A stretch of 64,000 nt of DNA. Source: Gordonia alkanivorans NBRC 16433. GTDB taxonomy: Bacteria; Actinomycetota; Actinomycetes; Mycobacteriales; Mycobacteriaceae. Positions 54,946 to 63,866 of the stretch are shown one piece after another. The position numbers and the translations under genes are program-made. The stretch is taken from NCBI RefSeq assembly GCF_000225505.1, contig NZ_BACI01000060.1, positions 62,001 to 126,000 of the forward strand, written 5' to 3'. Each line of letters begins with the position of its first letter. The stretch's first letter is position 1. Under the pieces are notes generated by a model. The model was not told the DNA's origin. It did no database searches and saw only the letters and a program-made list of their open reading frames with translations.

Positions 54946-55162
54946 GGCACACACGCTACAACGCGGTCCGACACCGCTCGTGAACCAGGTCACATGCCCG
55001 CCGGTCGGTGCCGGTCACGACGGTGTGGGCCGAGTACGGGTGCTTGCCGGAGGTCGTAGGGACGTGCTGCCGCTGATACGTTGGGCGACCGTCTGCGCCA
55101 ACGCTGGTCGAGACCCGTCCGACCCCTGGTCGAGCGGAGCCGAGGACGGGAGGAATGCACTG

Positions 55163-56614
55163 GTGACGATTCGGATGATCGGGGCGTCGATCGTCTGCGT
55201 GATGGTTGGGCTCTTCATCAGCGCATCGGCGGGGCAGGCGGATACCGACGGGGTCGTGGCGTTCGCCGAACCACGGCCGGGTGCCGCCGTTCTGACCGGC
55301 GCGGAACCGGATTCGATCCTCATCAGCCGCGAGTTCTACTCCCGATCCGACGAGGCGATCCTCCTCGGGGCGGGTGCGCTCGGCGATCCCGGGACCCGGA
55401 AGCGCGTCGCGGCGGCCGCCGGCGAGAAACACGTCCCCGTGCTCACCGTGCGCCCGGAGACCGTGCACAGCGTCGACGAGGAGTTGCGGCGGCTCGGTGT
55501 CCAGCGGGCGGTCCGCGTCGGCGAGATCGACGGGCTCGACAACCGCAGGTCCATCGACCTCGAGGACCTGCGCGGCAACCTGCGCCCGAGCGCGGACGAG
55601 CCGATCGTGATGGTCGCCCGCGGTATCCCGATGGACGCGATGCTGACCGCCCGTTCTGCGGGGCGCGTCGTCGAGGTGCCCGTCCCCGACCCCAGGGCAG
55701 GTGCCCACGCCGTCGCTGCGGTGAGCGGCGCGTCGTCGGCGACCCCGATCCGCGCGGTCGGTCCCGGCTTCGGCGACGACGAGACGTTCGCGGCCCGCGT
55801 CGATCAGGCGCGTCGGACGCCGGAGCTCCCCGGCGGTGGGCAGATCGTGTTCCCGGGCCGTCGAATGGTCGCGCTGTACGGTTCGCCCGATGCGCCGGCG
55901 TTGGGTCCGCTCGGCCGGCAGGGTATCGAGGCGTCGATCGACCGCGTCCGGCGACTGGCCGCCGACTATCAGCAGGTCAGCGCCGAACCGGTGGTCCCGG
56001 CGTTCGAGATCATCGCGACCGTCGCGTCGTCGGAGCCGGGCGAGGGGTCCCGGTATACGAACATGATCGACCCGGAAGTGCTGCGGCCCTGGGTCGAGGC
56101 CGCCGGCCGCGCCGGGGTCTATGTGACCCTCGACCTCCAGCCCGGACGCATGGACTTCCTGGCGCAAGCCCAGCGGTATGCGGACCTCCTGGCGCTGCCG
56201 CACGTCGGGTTGGCGCTCGACCCGGAGTGGCGTCTCAAGCCGGATCAGGTGCACCTCACGCAGATCGGGTCCGTCGAGGCCGACGAGGTCAACCGCACGT
56301 CGGATTGGCTCGCGGGGCTGGTACGCGATCGGGGACTGCCGCAGAAGCTGTTCGTGCTCCACCAGTTCGACGCCGGCATGCTCGCCCAGCGGAAGAACAT
56401 CGTCACCGATCGACCCGAACTGCAGGTGGTCCTGCACGCCGACGGGCACGGGACGCCGCCGGTGAAGATGGAGACCTGGCGCAGATTGCTACACGATCTC
56501 CCCGCGGGAGTGTGGATGGGCTGGAAGAATTTCTACACGGAGGACAAGCCGACGTTCTCGCCGGCGACGACCATGGCGGTCGCGCCGACACCCTGGTTCG
56601 TCTCGTACCAGTAG
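55163..56614 (+). CDS. Secreted protein with cell-wall-binding-repeat-like N-half and barrel-like C-half
   Basis: The 483-residue protein has a signal peptide (RMIGASIVCVMVGLFISASAGQA). The N-terminal half contains LISREFYSRSDEAILLGAG and HVPVLTVRPETVHSVDEELRRLG, similar in pattern to cell-wall-binding repeat 2 modules. The C-terminal half (YVTLDLQPGRMDFLAQAQRYADLL; VGLALDPEWRL; VLHADGHG) looks like a TIM barrel of a putative glycosidase or glycan-binding protein. Function not known. GTG 55163 has GGAGGA upstream. A DUF2252 gene follows 65 bases later. Confidence 0.65.
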   Translation: MTIRMIGASIVCVMVGLFISASAGQADTDGVVAFAEPRPGAAVLTGAEPDSILISREFYSRSDEAILLGAGALGDPGTRKRVAAAAGEKHVPVLTVRPETVHSVDEELRRLGVQRAVRVGEIDGLDNRRSIDLEDLRGNLRPSADEPIVMVARGIPMDAMLTARSAGRVVEVPVPDPRAGAHAVAAVSGASSATPIRAVGPGFGDDETFAARVDQARRTPELPGGGQIVFPGRRMVALYGSPDAPALGPLGRQGIEASIDRVRRLAADYQQVSAEPVVPAFEIIATVASSEPGEGSRYTNMIDPEVLRPWVEAAGRAGVYVTLDLQPGRMDFLAQAQRYADLLALPHVGLALDPEWRLKPDQVHLTQIGSVEADEVNRTSDWLAGLVRDRGLPQKLFVLHQFDAGMLAQRKNIVTDRPELQVVLHADGHGTPPVKMETWRRLLHDLPAGVWMGWKNFYTEDKPTFSPATTMAVAPTPWFVSYQ

Positions 56615-56679
56615 CGCCGGGAGGCCCACCTCCGGGCTCCGACCGGTGCCCGGGACACGCTCCACAGGGAGGAGCCCCG

Positions 56680-58038
56680 GTGACCACCACCCCCGCCGAC
56701 CTGGCCGCCTGTCCGACGCGCGGCGAACGTGCCGACCCGCTGACGATCCTCGCCGCACAGGCGCGCAACCGCGTGCCCGAACTCATCCCCGTCCGGCACG
56801 CGCGGATGGCGGCGACACCGTTCACCTTCTATCGCGGCGCCGCCGCGGTCATGGCCGACGACCTGTCCCGGACCCCCGACACCGGCATCATCACCCAGCT
56901 GTGCGGGGATGCCCACCTCAGCAACCTCGGCCTGTTCTTCAGTCCGGAGCGTCGAATGGTGTTCGACCTCAACGACTTCGACGAGACCCACATCGGTCCC
57001 TTCGAATGGGACGTGAAACGACTGGCCGCGAGTTTCGCGATCGCGGGACGTGACAACGGGTTCGACGACACGACCAACCGCAAGATCGCCAAGACGGTGG
57101 CGAAGGCGTACCGCCGGACCATCAGACGGAGCGTCTCGATGACGACCCTCGAGTGCTGGTACGCCGGAATCGATGTCGAGTCCATGTTCGCGGATCTGGG
57201 CGACCGCCTGGACACCTCGATGACCGAGCGGACGCAGAAGGCATTGCGCAAGGCCCGGCACCGCAACAGCGCGCAGGCCCTGGCCAAACTCTGCGAGATC
57301 GACCCGGATGGCAACGCGCACATCCGCAGTGAACCGCCCTTGTTGGTCCCCCTGACGGAACGCTTCACCGACGAGGACGCCGCCGTGGTCGAGGAACGGG
57401 TCCGTGAGCGCGTCGACAGTTACCGGGCGACACTGCCGTTGCATGTGCAGACCCTGCTTGCCCAGTTCTCGCTCGTCGACATTGCGTTCAAGGTCGTCGG
57501 TGTGGGCAGTGTCGGAACCCGCGCGTGGATCGTGCTGATGATGGGCAGAAATTTGGAGGACCCGCTCTTCCTGCAGGTCAAGGAGGCACAGCGGTCGGTC
57601 CTTGCCGATCATGTGCCGTCATCGGGTTTCGACAACCAGGGACAGCGCGTCGTCGAGGGCCAGCGGCTCCTGCAGGCAGCCAGCGATCTCTTCCTCGGCT
57701 GGTCGACGGGACTCGACGAGAACGGCGATCGCCGTGACTTCTACGTGCGCCAGCTCCGCGACGGCAAGGGGTCGGTCGTCGTCGAAGCGCTCGGACCCGA
57801 TGCGATGAAACTCTATGCGCGCCTGTGCGGGATGGCACTCGGTCAGGCGCACGCCCGCACGTCGACGCGGTTCGACATCGCGCGGTATCTGTCCGAGACA
57901 GCGGGTTTCGCCGACGCGATGGCGGAGTTCTCGATCTCCTACGCTGATCTCAACGACGCCGACCACGTCCAGATGACGGCGGCGATCAACCGTGGCGAGC
58001 TGAGTGTGCACGACCTCGCCGCGGAGGGAAAGAGCTGA
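56680..58038 (+). CDS. DUF2252-family protein (kinase-like fold)
   Basis: The 452-residue protein has the family motifs PFTFYRGAAAVMADD, QLCGDAHLSNLGLF, VFDLNDFDETHIGPFEWDVKRLAAS and, near the end, AHARTS. GDAHLxN followed by DFD resembles the catalytic HGDxxxxN and metal DFD of aminoglycoside-phosphotransferase-like kinases, so an ATP-dependent phosphotransferase is possible. It is cytosolic. A strong GGGAGGAG precedes GTG 56680. Its substrate is unknown. Confidence 0.78.
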   Translation: MTTTPADLAACPTRGERADPLTILAAQARNRVPELIPVRHARMAATPFTFYRGAAAVMADDLSRTPDTGIITQLCGDAHLSNLGLFFSPERRMVFDLNDFDETHIGPFEWDVKRLAASFAIAGRDNGFDDTTNRKIAKTVAKAYRRTIRRSVSMTTLECWYAGIDVESMFADLGDRLDTSMTERTQKALRKARHRNSAQALAKLCEIDPDGNAHIRSEPPLLVPLTERFTDEDAAVVEERVRERVDSYRATLPLHVQTLLAQFSLVDIAFKVVGVGSVGTRAWIVLMMGRNLEDPLFLQVKEAQRSVLADHVPSSGFDNQGQRVVEGQRLLQAASDLFLGWSTGLDENGDRRDFYVRQLRDGKGSVVVEALGPDAMKLYARLCGMALGQAHARTSTRFDIARYLSETAGFADAMAEFSISYADLNDADHVQMTAAINRGELSVHDLAAEGKS

Positions 58039-58107
58039 CGCGTGCCCGGCTGTGGTACACAGACCGCAGGGCGAACCGACAGTGAGAGCCGACAGGGAGA
58101 CGTGTGC

Positions 58108-59496
58108 ATGGACGACGCGACATTGCGGGATCGGGTGCGGGAGTTGATGGCTCGCGCGAAGTCGGATCTGGCGGAGATGGTGCGGTTCCGGTCGGTCCAC
58201 GACCCGCAGCAGTTCCCGCCGGAGGAATGCGACGGGATGGTCGACTGGCTGCTGACGGCCTTCCGTGAGCTGGGCGTCGACGATGTCGCCGCGCATGTGA
58301 CCAGTGATGGTTCCAAGGCGGTCACCGGACAGATCCCGGGCCCCGAAGGCGCGCCGACGGTCCTGCTGTACTTCCACCACGACGTGCAACCTCCGCTGGG
58401 TGACGACGAATGGGATTCCCCGGTTTGGGAGCTGACCGAGCGCGACGGTCGCTGGTTCGGACGCGGAGCCGCCGACTGCAAGGGCAACATCGCCGTACAC
58501 CTCACCGCGTTGCGTGCGCTCGCCGGCGACCTCGGCGTCACCGTGAAGATCATCGGCGAGGGGTCCGAGGAACAGGGGACCGGCGGACTCGAGCACTTCG
58601 CGGTCGAGAACCCCGACCTGTTGCGCGCCGACGCCATCCTGATCGCCGACTCCGGCAACTTCGCCGTCGGCAGACCGAGCCTCACCACGACGCTGCGCGG
58701 CATCGCCAACATCGACGTGTCGGTCGAAACCCTGGAATCGGCGATGCATTCCGGGATGTTCGGCGGAGCCGCACCCGATGCGCTCGCCGCCCTCATCTCG
58801 ATGCTCGCCACCCTGCGCGACGAGCACGGCAACACCACGATCACCGGCCTCGAAGCCGACGCCGAGTGGCCCGGCGTGTCCTATCCACCCGAGCAGTTCC
58901 GTTCGGATGCAACGGTTCTCGACGGCGTCGAACTCGTGGGGTCCGGGTCGGTGTCGGACATGGTGTGGGCGCGGCCGGCGGCGACGGTGCTCGGTATCGA
59001 CTGCCCACCGGTGGTCGGGTCCTCCGCGGCCGTCCAGCCGCGGGCACGGGCGCGCATCAACCTCCGCGTGCCCCCGGGAATGGACCCGACCTACGCCCAG
59101 GACGCGCTCATCGAACACCTCAAGGCGGTCACCCCGTGGAATGCGCGGGTGTCCTTCGAACGCGAGGCGGTGGGTTCGCCGTTCGTCGGCTCGACCTCCG
59201 GCCCGGCCTACGAGGCGCTCACCGACGCGCTGGCGACCGCCTACGGCAGCGAGGTGCTGATCCAGGGGCAGGGCGGGTCGATCCCCCTGTGCAACGTCCT
59301 GCAGAGCACCTTCCCGGACGCCGAGATCATGCTGTTCGGCGTCGAGGAGCCGCAGTGCCTCATCCACGCGCCGAACGAGAGCGTCGACCCGACCGAGATC
59401 GAGCGGATCGCGCTCGCCGAGGCTCTCTTCCTGCGTGATTACGCGACGCGCACGGCGCAGGCGCAGAAGTCGGACGCCACTACCGGCGAGGTCTAG
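58108..59496 (+). CDS. M20-family metallopeptidase (dipeptidase)
   Basis: The 462-residue enzyme shows FHHDVQPP (metal His and catalytic Asp), GAADCKGNIAVHL (bridging Asp), the catalytic Glu in GEGSEEQGTGG, a dimerisation domain in the middle and the last metal His in CLIHAPNESV. It is like carnosinase/CNDP-type dipeptidases and succinyl-diaminopimelate desuccinylase relatives. ATG 58108 gives the usual length. The TAG stop shares a CTAG with the convergent gene. Confidence 0.88.
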   Translation: MDDATLRDRVRELMARAKSDLAEMVRFRSVHDPQQFPPEECDGMVDWLLTAFRELGVDDVAAHVTSDGSKAVTGQIPGPEGAPTVLLYFHHDVQPPLGDDEWDSPVWELTERDGRWFGRGAADCKGNIAVHLTALRALAGDLGVTVKIIGEGSEEQGTGGLEHFAVENPDLLRADAILIADSGNFAVGRPSLTTTLRGIANIDVSVETLESAMHSGMFGGAAPDALAALISMLATLRDEHGNTTITGLEADAEWPGVSYPPEQFRSDATVLDGVELVGSGSVSDMVWARPAATVLGIDCPPVVGSSAAVQPRARARINLRVPPGMDPTYAQDALIEHLKAVTPWNARVSFEREAVGSPFVGSTSGPAYEALTDALATAYGSEVLIQGQGGSIPLCNVLQSTFPDAEIMLFGVEEPQCLIHAPNESVDPTEIERIALAEALFLRDYATRTAQAQKSDATTGEV

Positions 59497-60560
59497 CGGG
59501 GGTCGGGTGCGTCGGCGAACCGTCGGACGAGGAGGTCCTTCAGCTCGGGCCGGCTCGCCGCGACGAGGATGAACGAGGCCTCACGGAACAGGCGCTCCGC
59601 GTCGTTGCTGCGGCGCAGTGCCTCGCCGCCGCGCGCCGCGACCAGGGCGGCGACCGCGTCCAGGGCGAGTCGGGCGGCGTCGGCGCGGGCCGCCAGCAAC
59701 GCCGCGGCGTCGTTCATCGCCGAGTCGAGGGTCACCCGTGCCTCGTCAGCGCGCTCACGGAGTCGTCGTGCGGCCGGTGCCTGTCCCGCGACGTCGAGGA
59801 GTGCCGTGCAGCGTCGGACGAGTCCGAACGGCAGCGTGCCGTTGAGGCGTACGCCGACGTTCTGATTGGCGAAGAACTCGTCGAGCGTGACCCGGCTGAC
59901 TACCCGGGCCTCGGGAATCGCGAGGCCGCCGACCTGCAGGGACACAGTCGCCGTCGCCGTCGCCGCCGCGGCCGTCAGCTCGACCGGGGACGCCCGGACG
60001 TCGGTTGAAAGGTCTGCGGTGGGCAGGATCGCGGCGACGACGTCGTCGGTCGCCGTGTCGCGGGCGGAGATCTGCAGGAGGTCGACGACACCCCAGCCGC
60101 TGACGAACGGGGCATGCCCGCTGAAGATCCAGCCGTCGTCGGTGCGGGTGGCGGTCATCCGGGGCGGAGTCGGCACGACGCCGGCGTAGGCGACCCCCGC
60201 CCGCAGTCGGCCGGAGACGGTCGGCTCGAGCAGTTCGTCACGTAGCGACGGGTTCGCGGTTCGCGACAGCGAGATGACGACACCGTGGTGCTGGAGCCAG
60301 GTGAACGCGGTTGACAGGCAACCGCTGACCAGTACCTCCAGGATCTCCGTGACCTCACCGAACTCGAGCCCGGGTCCGCCGGCCTCGACCGGGGCGGCGA
60401 TTCCGTAGAGGCCGGCGTCGGCGAGCGCCCGCCAATGGGATGGGGGTACGACGCCGGTCCGGTCGACCTCGGCGGCGGCCGGGAACAGGACGTCGTCGGC
60501 GACGCGAAGCGCCGCTGCTCGCAGGGTGCTCCGGCGCATAACCGGGTCCTGGTTGCTCAC
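59493..60560 (-). CDS. Acyl-CoA-dehydrogenase-fold protein, short and divergent
   Basis: The 355-residue protein has an ACAD-like N-terminal helical region (ALADAGLYGIAAPVEAGGPGLEFGEVTEILEVL), then AYAGVVPTPPRMTATRTDDGWIFSGHAPFVSG, matching the middle beta domain. The usual TEPxAGSD motif and catalytic Glu are not evident. It resembles the DszC/HsaA-like and uncharacterised Rhodococcus ACAD relatives, so the reaction may differ from acyl-CoA oxidation. GTG 60560 follows TAATGT by seven bases, a likely leaderless start. Confidence 0.75.
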   Translation of the reverse strand: MSNQDPVMRRSTLRAAALRVADDVLFPAAAEVDRTGVVPPSHWRALADAGLYGIAAPVEAGGPGLEFGEVTEILEVLVSGCLSTAFTWLQHHGVVISLSRTANPSLRDELLEPTVSGRLRAGVAYAGVVPTPPRMTATRTDDGWIFSGHAPFVSGWGVVDLLQISARDTATDDVVAAILPTADLSTDVRASPVELTAAAATATATVSLQVGGLAIPEARVVSRVTLDEFFANQNVGVRLNGTLPFGLVRRCTALLDVAGQAPAARRLRERADEARVTLDSAMNDAAALLAARADAARLALDAVAALVAARGGEALRRSNDAERLFREASFILVAASRPELKDLLVRRFADAPDPR

Positions 60561-60741
60561 GGCGTCCACATTACGTCGCAGGAGAAGTGGACGTCTGACC
60601 CACTCCCTGAGCGAAGTGGATAGGGAAAGTCCGCGTCCCGCAGCACAATCCCGTGACAAGGACCTGTCGATTTGGGACCAAAGGCCCAAGACCGGGGATC
60701 GGCCCGTCGGTAACCTCTGATGTGGGTTGGAGGAGACTTTC

Positions 60742-60792
60742 GTGAAAGGAATCAGGTGGGCCCAGGTCCCAATGGTGGTGACGGGCAAGTGA
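60742..60792 (+). other. 16-codon upstream frame coupled to the AraC-type gene
   Basis: GGAGGAG lies seven bases before GTG 60742. The frame reads VKGIRWAQVPMVVTGK and its TGA overlaps ATG 60792 of the regulator (TGATG). This is the layout of a translationally coupled leader. Alternatively the regulator begins at ATG 60720, in which case this frame is not meaningful. Confidence 0.45.
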
Positions 60793-61211
60793 TGGACATT
60801 GCGCCGGAACGTGTTTCGCCTAGCGAGCAGGTTTCTCGTGTCGGAGTGTCTGACTTGCGTACCAGTGAGCGGTATCTACGCGCCGCAGTCACCGACCTCA
60901 TCGAGCGTAATTTCCGCGACCCCGATTTCAGTGTCGAGGTGGTCGCACGGCACCTTCACGTGAGTCGACGGCACCTCTACCGGGTCCTCGCCGGCAGCCC
61001 GACGTCGCTGGCCGAGATGATCGCCGACCGTCGTCTGGAGTGGGCGCGTCGCCTGCTGACGGGTCCGGGGAACCTGAAACTCGAAGCGGTGGCGCATGCT
61101 TCGGGCTTCGCCTCGACGGCGACGATGCGCAACCGCTTCCGCGCCAAGTTCGGTCTCACGCCCGACGAATTCCGGCGCACCGCACTGGCAGCCGACGCAG
61201 AAGCCAGTTAA
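60792..61211 (+). CDS. AraC-family DNA-binding protein (HTH domain only)
   Basis: The 139-residue product consists mainly of the AraC/XylS double helix-turn-helix: VTDLIERNFRDPDFSVEVVARHLHVSRRHLYRVLAGSPTSLAEM and the second helix pair ending SGFASTATMRNRFRAKFGLTPDEFRR. There is no ligand-binding domain, as in SoxS/MarA-type proteins. A longer start at ATG 60720 would add 24 unstructured residues. Divergent from the ACAD-like gene. Targets unknown. Confidence 0.85.
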   Translation: MDIAPERVSPSEQVSRVGVSDLRTSERYLRAAVTDLIERNFRDPDFSVEVVARHLHVSRRHLYRVLAGSPTSLAEMIADRRLEWARRLLTGPGNLKLEAVAHASGFASTATMRNRFRAKFGLTPDEFRRTALAADAEAS

Positions 61212-61214
61212 TTG

Positions 61215-61250
61215 ATTTCGGCGCAAGCACTTTGGTGCTTGCGCCGAAAT
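61215..61250 (+). terminator. Perfect 16-bp hairpin after the AraC-type gene
   Basis: ATTTCGGCGCAAGCAC and GTGCTTGCGCCGAAAT pair without mismatch around TTTG, three bases after the stop codon. A strong intrinsic terminator. Confidence 0.88.
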
Positions 61251-61398
61251 TGCATAGCGGCATTCGGGGCCCATCGTGAGTCAATGCATCCCGGCTACCT
61301 GGTGCCGGAATTGTCGGGATTGGGCACGGTGACGTCTCTCGCGTGATACGACTACATCGCACGTCCGTCATGGAACGGGCCGATGGAAGGCGTACAGC

Positions 61399-62652
61399 GT
61401 GAAGAGCTTCCGATGTCGGCCGCCGGGACGGACGCGCGGCCGTGCACCGCTCGTCTCCATCGTCACGTGTGGCCTGGTCCTGTCCGGGTGCTCCTTCGAT
61501 GGCTCGGCAACGGAATCGAATCCCGAACTCAAACAGGTCGATGTCGCAGCGATGAGCGCAACCCTCGACGACACGATCGAGGAACTCCTGGTACCCGGTG
61601 CCCTCGCGCTGATCCAGACCCCGGCAGGCACGTACACCGTCTCGGCCGGCACCACGACAATGGGCGATGACATCGCGCCCGCGGCCGCCGACCAGTTCCG
61701 GATCGGATCGGTCACCAAGACGATGACCGTCGCCGCAGTTCTACAGCTGATCCAGGAAGAGAAGATCGGCGTCAACGACCCGATCGACAAATACGTCCTC
61801 GGCGTTCCCGAGGGTTCCGAGATCACCATCGCGCAGTTGATGAGCATGCGCAGTGGATTGCACAACTACCTCGACACAGACGGATTCCGTGCTGCCTTCG
61901 GATCGGATCCGACGAAGGTGTGGGCCCCGTCCGAGCTCCTGGCCCTCGGCTTTTCCCAGCCCTCGGGCTTCGCGCCGGGCACGCAGTTCGACTACTCCAA
62001 CACCAACACCGTCCGGCTGGGCCTGGTCGTGGAGAAGGCGGAGGACAAGTCCCTCGCGCAGGTGTTCGCCGACCGGTTCTTCGGGCCTCTCGGCCTGACC
62101 CGTACCTCGCTTCCCGCCGCGACCGACACGACCCTCTCGGCGCCGTTCTCGCACGGATATCAGTATGGCCCGCTGCAGGTCTCGGACAAGCCGATGACGC
62201 CCGAGGAGACCGCGGCGGCGAGAGCCGGGTCCCTGCTACCCAACGATGTGACGGTGATGAGCCCCTCGTGGGCCTGGGCGGCCGGTGGCGTCGTCTCGAC
62301 CGCCGACGACCTGATGACCTGGATCAAGGCGTTCGTCGGCGGAGATCTTCTCGACGACGCCAACCAGCAGCTGTGGTGGGACAGCATTCGGATCCAGCAC
62401 GACGAGGATCCCCGGGTGTTCTACGGCTACGGGATCACCGAGGTCCGGTTCGGGGAGAACCGCCTCACCTATCACGAGGGCCAGCTCCCCGGTTTCAACA
62501 CGATGGCGGTCCATGACGAGGCGAACGACGTCAGCATGGTCGTCTGGACCAATCTCTCAGTCACACAGGACGTCGACAATGCGTTCACCGTGATGGCGAG
62601 ACTGCTACAGCACATCTACAACACCCCGGCGGACACACCACCAGCACGGTGA
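61399..62652 (+). CDS. Beta-lactamase-fold serine hydrolase lipoprotein (class C/DD-peptidase-like)
   Basis: The 417-residue protein has a lipoprotein signal with lipobox LSGC (Cys31), the active-site SVTK (SxxK), the second motif YSNTN (YxN) and a distal HEGQLPG corresponding to KTG-type HxG. It belongs to the serine beta-lactamase/esterase/D-Ala-D-Ala carboxypeptidase group and is anchored outside the membrane. Substrate may be peptidoglycan peptides or esters. GTG 61399 is the start used here. The 180 bases before it hold the AraC terminator and no gene. Confidence 0.85.
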   Translation: MKSFRCRPPGRTRGRAPLVSIVTCGLVLSGCSFDGSATESNPELKQVDVAAMSATLDDTIEELLVPGALALIQTPAGTYTVSAGTTTMGDDIAPAAADQFRIGSVTKTMTVAAVLQLIQEEKIGVNDPIDKYVLGVPEGSEITIAQLMSMRSGLHNYLDTDGFRAAFGSDPTKVWAPSELLALGFSQPSGFAPGTQFDYSNTNTVRLGLVVEKAEDKSLAQVFADRFFGPLGLTRTSLPAATDTTLSAPFSHGYQYGPLQVSDKPMTPEETAAARAGSLLPNDVTVMSPSWAWAAGGVVSTADDLMTWIKAFVGGDLLDDANQQLWWDSIRIQHDEDPRVFYGYGITEVRFGENRLTYHEGQLPGFNTMAVHDEANDVSMVVWTNLSVTQDVDNAFTVMARLLQHIYNTPADTPPAR

Positions 62653-62683
62653 GGGGCCCGCCGACGGCCTATGGGACGGATCC

Positions 62684-63298
62684 TCAGATCGTGCAGAGCG
62701 GGGAGTAGTCGCTGCGGCCGCCGGTGGTCGGTGAGACGAGGAACGTGCACGGGTTGAATCCGACCTTCTCGATCTCCTTCGTCAGGCGACGCAGTTCGGC
62801 GTCGGTGACGACCTTGTCGCGGGAGAGCAGGAATCCCGAGGCGCGACTGGGATCGCCGACGATCGAGTACTTGTAGGGGCCGTTCGGGTTCTCGCCGTCC
62901 TCGATGTGGGCGATGATGTAGTTCGGCGCCCCGTTGGGGTTGATGCTCGCCGGCGTCTGCGGGAACCGAACACTCAGCTGGGCGTTCGACTTCGTGTCGA
63001 CGACGGTGGCGCGTCCGAGCACTCCGCCCTTCATGCCCGTCGGTCCGGTGCACTGGTTGTCGACGCCGATGGTCTTCTCGTCGATCCGGGTGTAGAAGGC
63101 GTTGGTGTCCTTGGCGCAGGTGACTCCCCAGAACGAGGGAACGGTGGCGAGCTGCCACCACTTGCCGAGGTAGCGGTCGATGTCGACCTTCTCCACCGGG
63201 GCGAGGGGTGCGGCCTGTGCCGAACCGGTTCCGATGACGAACAGGAGACCGACGACGATGCCGGCCACGAGGGCTGCGAGGGTGCGTGTGACGCGCAT
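62684..63298 (-). CDS. Exported lipocalin-family protein
   Basis: The 204-residue protein has a signal peptide (MRVTRTLAALVAGIVVGLLF, cleaved near AQA). It starts its barrel with VDIDRYLGKWWQLATVPSFW, containing the GxW lipocalin motif. YTRIDEKTIGVDNQC and YSIVGDPSRASGFLLSR match the later strands and closing region of Blc-type lipocalins. Cysteines may form disulfides outside. Likely binds a lipid in the envelope. ATG 63298 with AAAGGAAA upstream. Confidence 0.85.
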   Translation of the reverse strand: MRVTRTLAALVAGIVVGLLFVIGTGSAQAAPLAPVEKVDIDRYLGKWWQLATVPSFWGVTCAKDTNAFYTRIDEKTIGVDNQCTGPTGMKGGVLGRATVVDTKSNAQLSVRFPQTPASINPNGAPNYIIAHIEDGENPNGPYKYSIVGDPSRASGFLLSRDKVVTDAELRRLTKEIEKVGFNPCTFLVSPTTGGRSDYSPLCTI

Positions 63299-63440
63299 GG
63301 TGTTTCCTTTCGTGGCCCGATCATCTCCGTCGAGCCCCAACGGGCTGTTGACCAGGGGTTCGGACCACAGCGGGTCACGGATGGGTCGTGGGCATCCTGC
63401 AGGCCTCGTCGGCCGGCGTCGTCGCTGGTGGAGCGGAAGA

Positions 63441-63866
63441 TTACAGGTTGTAGGCGTTGTTCGGGTTCCAGGTGGAGACCGCCCAGATGACGATGAGGTC
63501 GAGGACGATGATCAGGATCGCCCACGCCGGGTAGTAGGGCAGCCACAGGAACTGGGCGATGATCGACAGCGAGGCGATCACGATGGCCGCGATGCGCGCC
63601 CAGTCGGCGCCGACCGCGAGACCACCGGCGATGAGGATGCCGACGATGCCGAGGATCAGGTGGATCCAGCCCCACGCGGTGAGGTCGAACTCGAAGACGT
63701 AGTTGCGGCCGACGACGAAGAGCTCGTCGTTGGCGATCGCCGAGATGCCCTGGAAGACCGAGACCAGGCCGGCGACGAACAGCAGGGCCGCGGCGACGAT
63801 CGAGATCCCGAGGGCGAAGCCCTGCTTGGCGGACGAGTTCGCCTGCTGATCGGGGGAGGCGCTCAT
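63441..63866 (-). CDS. Small four-helix membrane protein (DUF7144-like)
   Basis: The 141-residue protein has four transmembrane helices: GFALGISIVAAALLFVAGLV, WGWIHLILGIVGILIAGGL, IAAIVIASLSIIAQFLWL and WAILIIVLDLIVIWAVST. A short LFVVGRNYVFEFDLTAWGW motif lies between the first two, typical of a widespread actinobacterial family with no known function. ATG 63866 is preferred with GAAAGGA upstream. The last 134 bases of the window hold no feature. Confidence 0.78.
   Translation of the reverse strand: MSASPDQQANSSAKQGFALGISIVAAALLFVAGLVSVFQGISAIANDELFVVGRNYVFEFDLTAWGWIHLILGIVGILIAGGLAVGADWARIAAIVIASLSIIAQFLWLPYYPAWAILIIVLDLIVIWAVSTWNPNNAYNL

Noticed and set aside
54980-55162. N-terminal extension of the secreted protein at 55163
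   Set aside because: The extension has no signal-peptide character and would bury the clear signal peptide; GGAGGA precedes GTG 55163.
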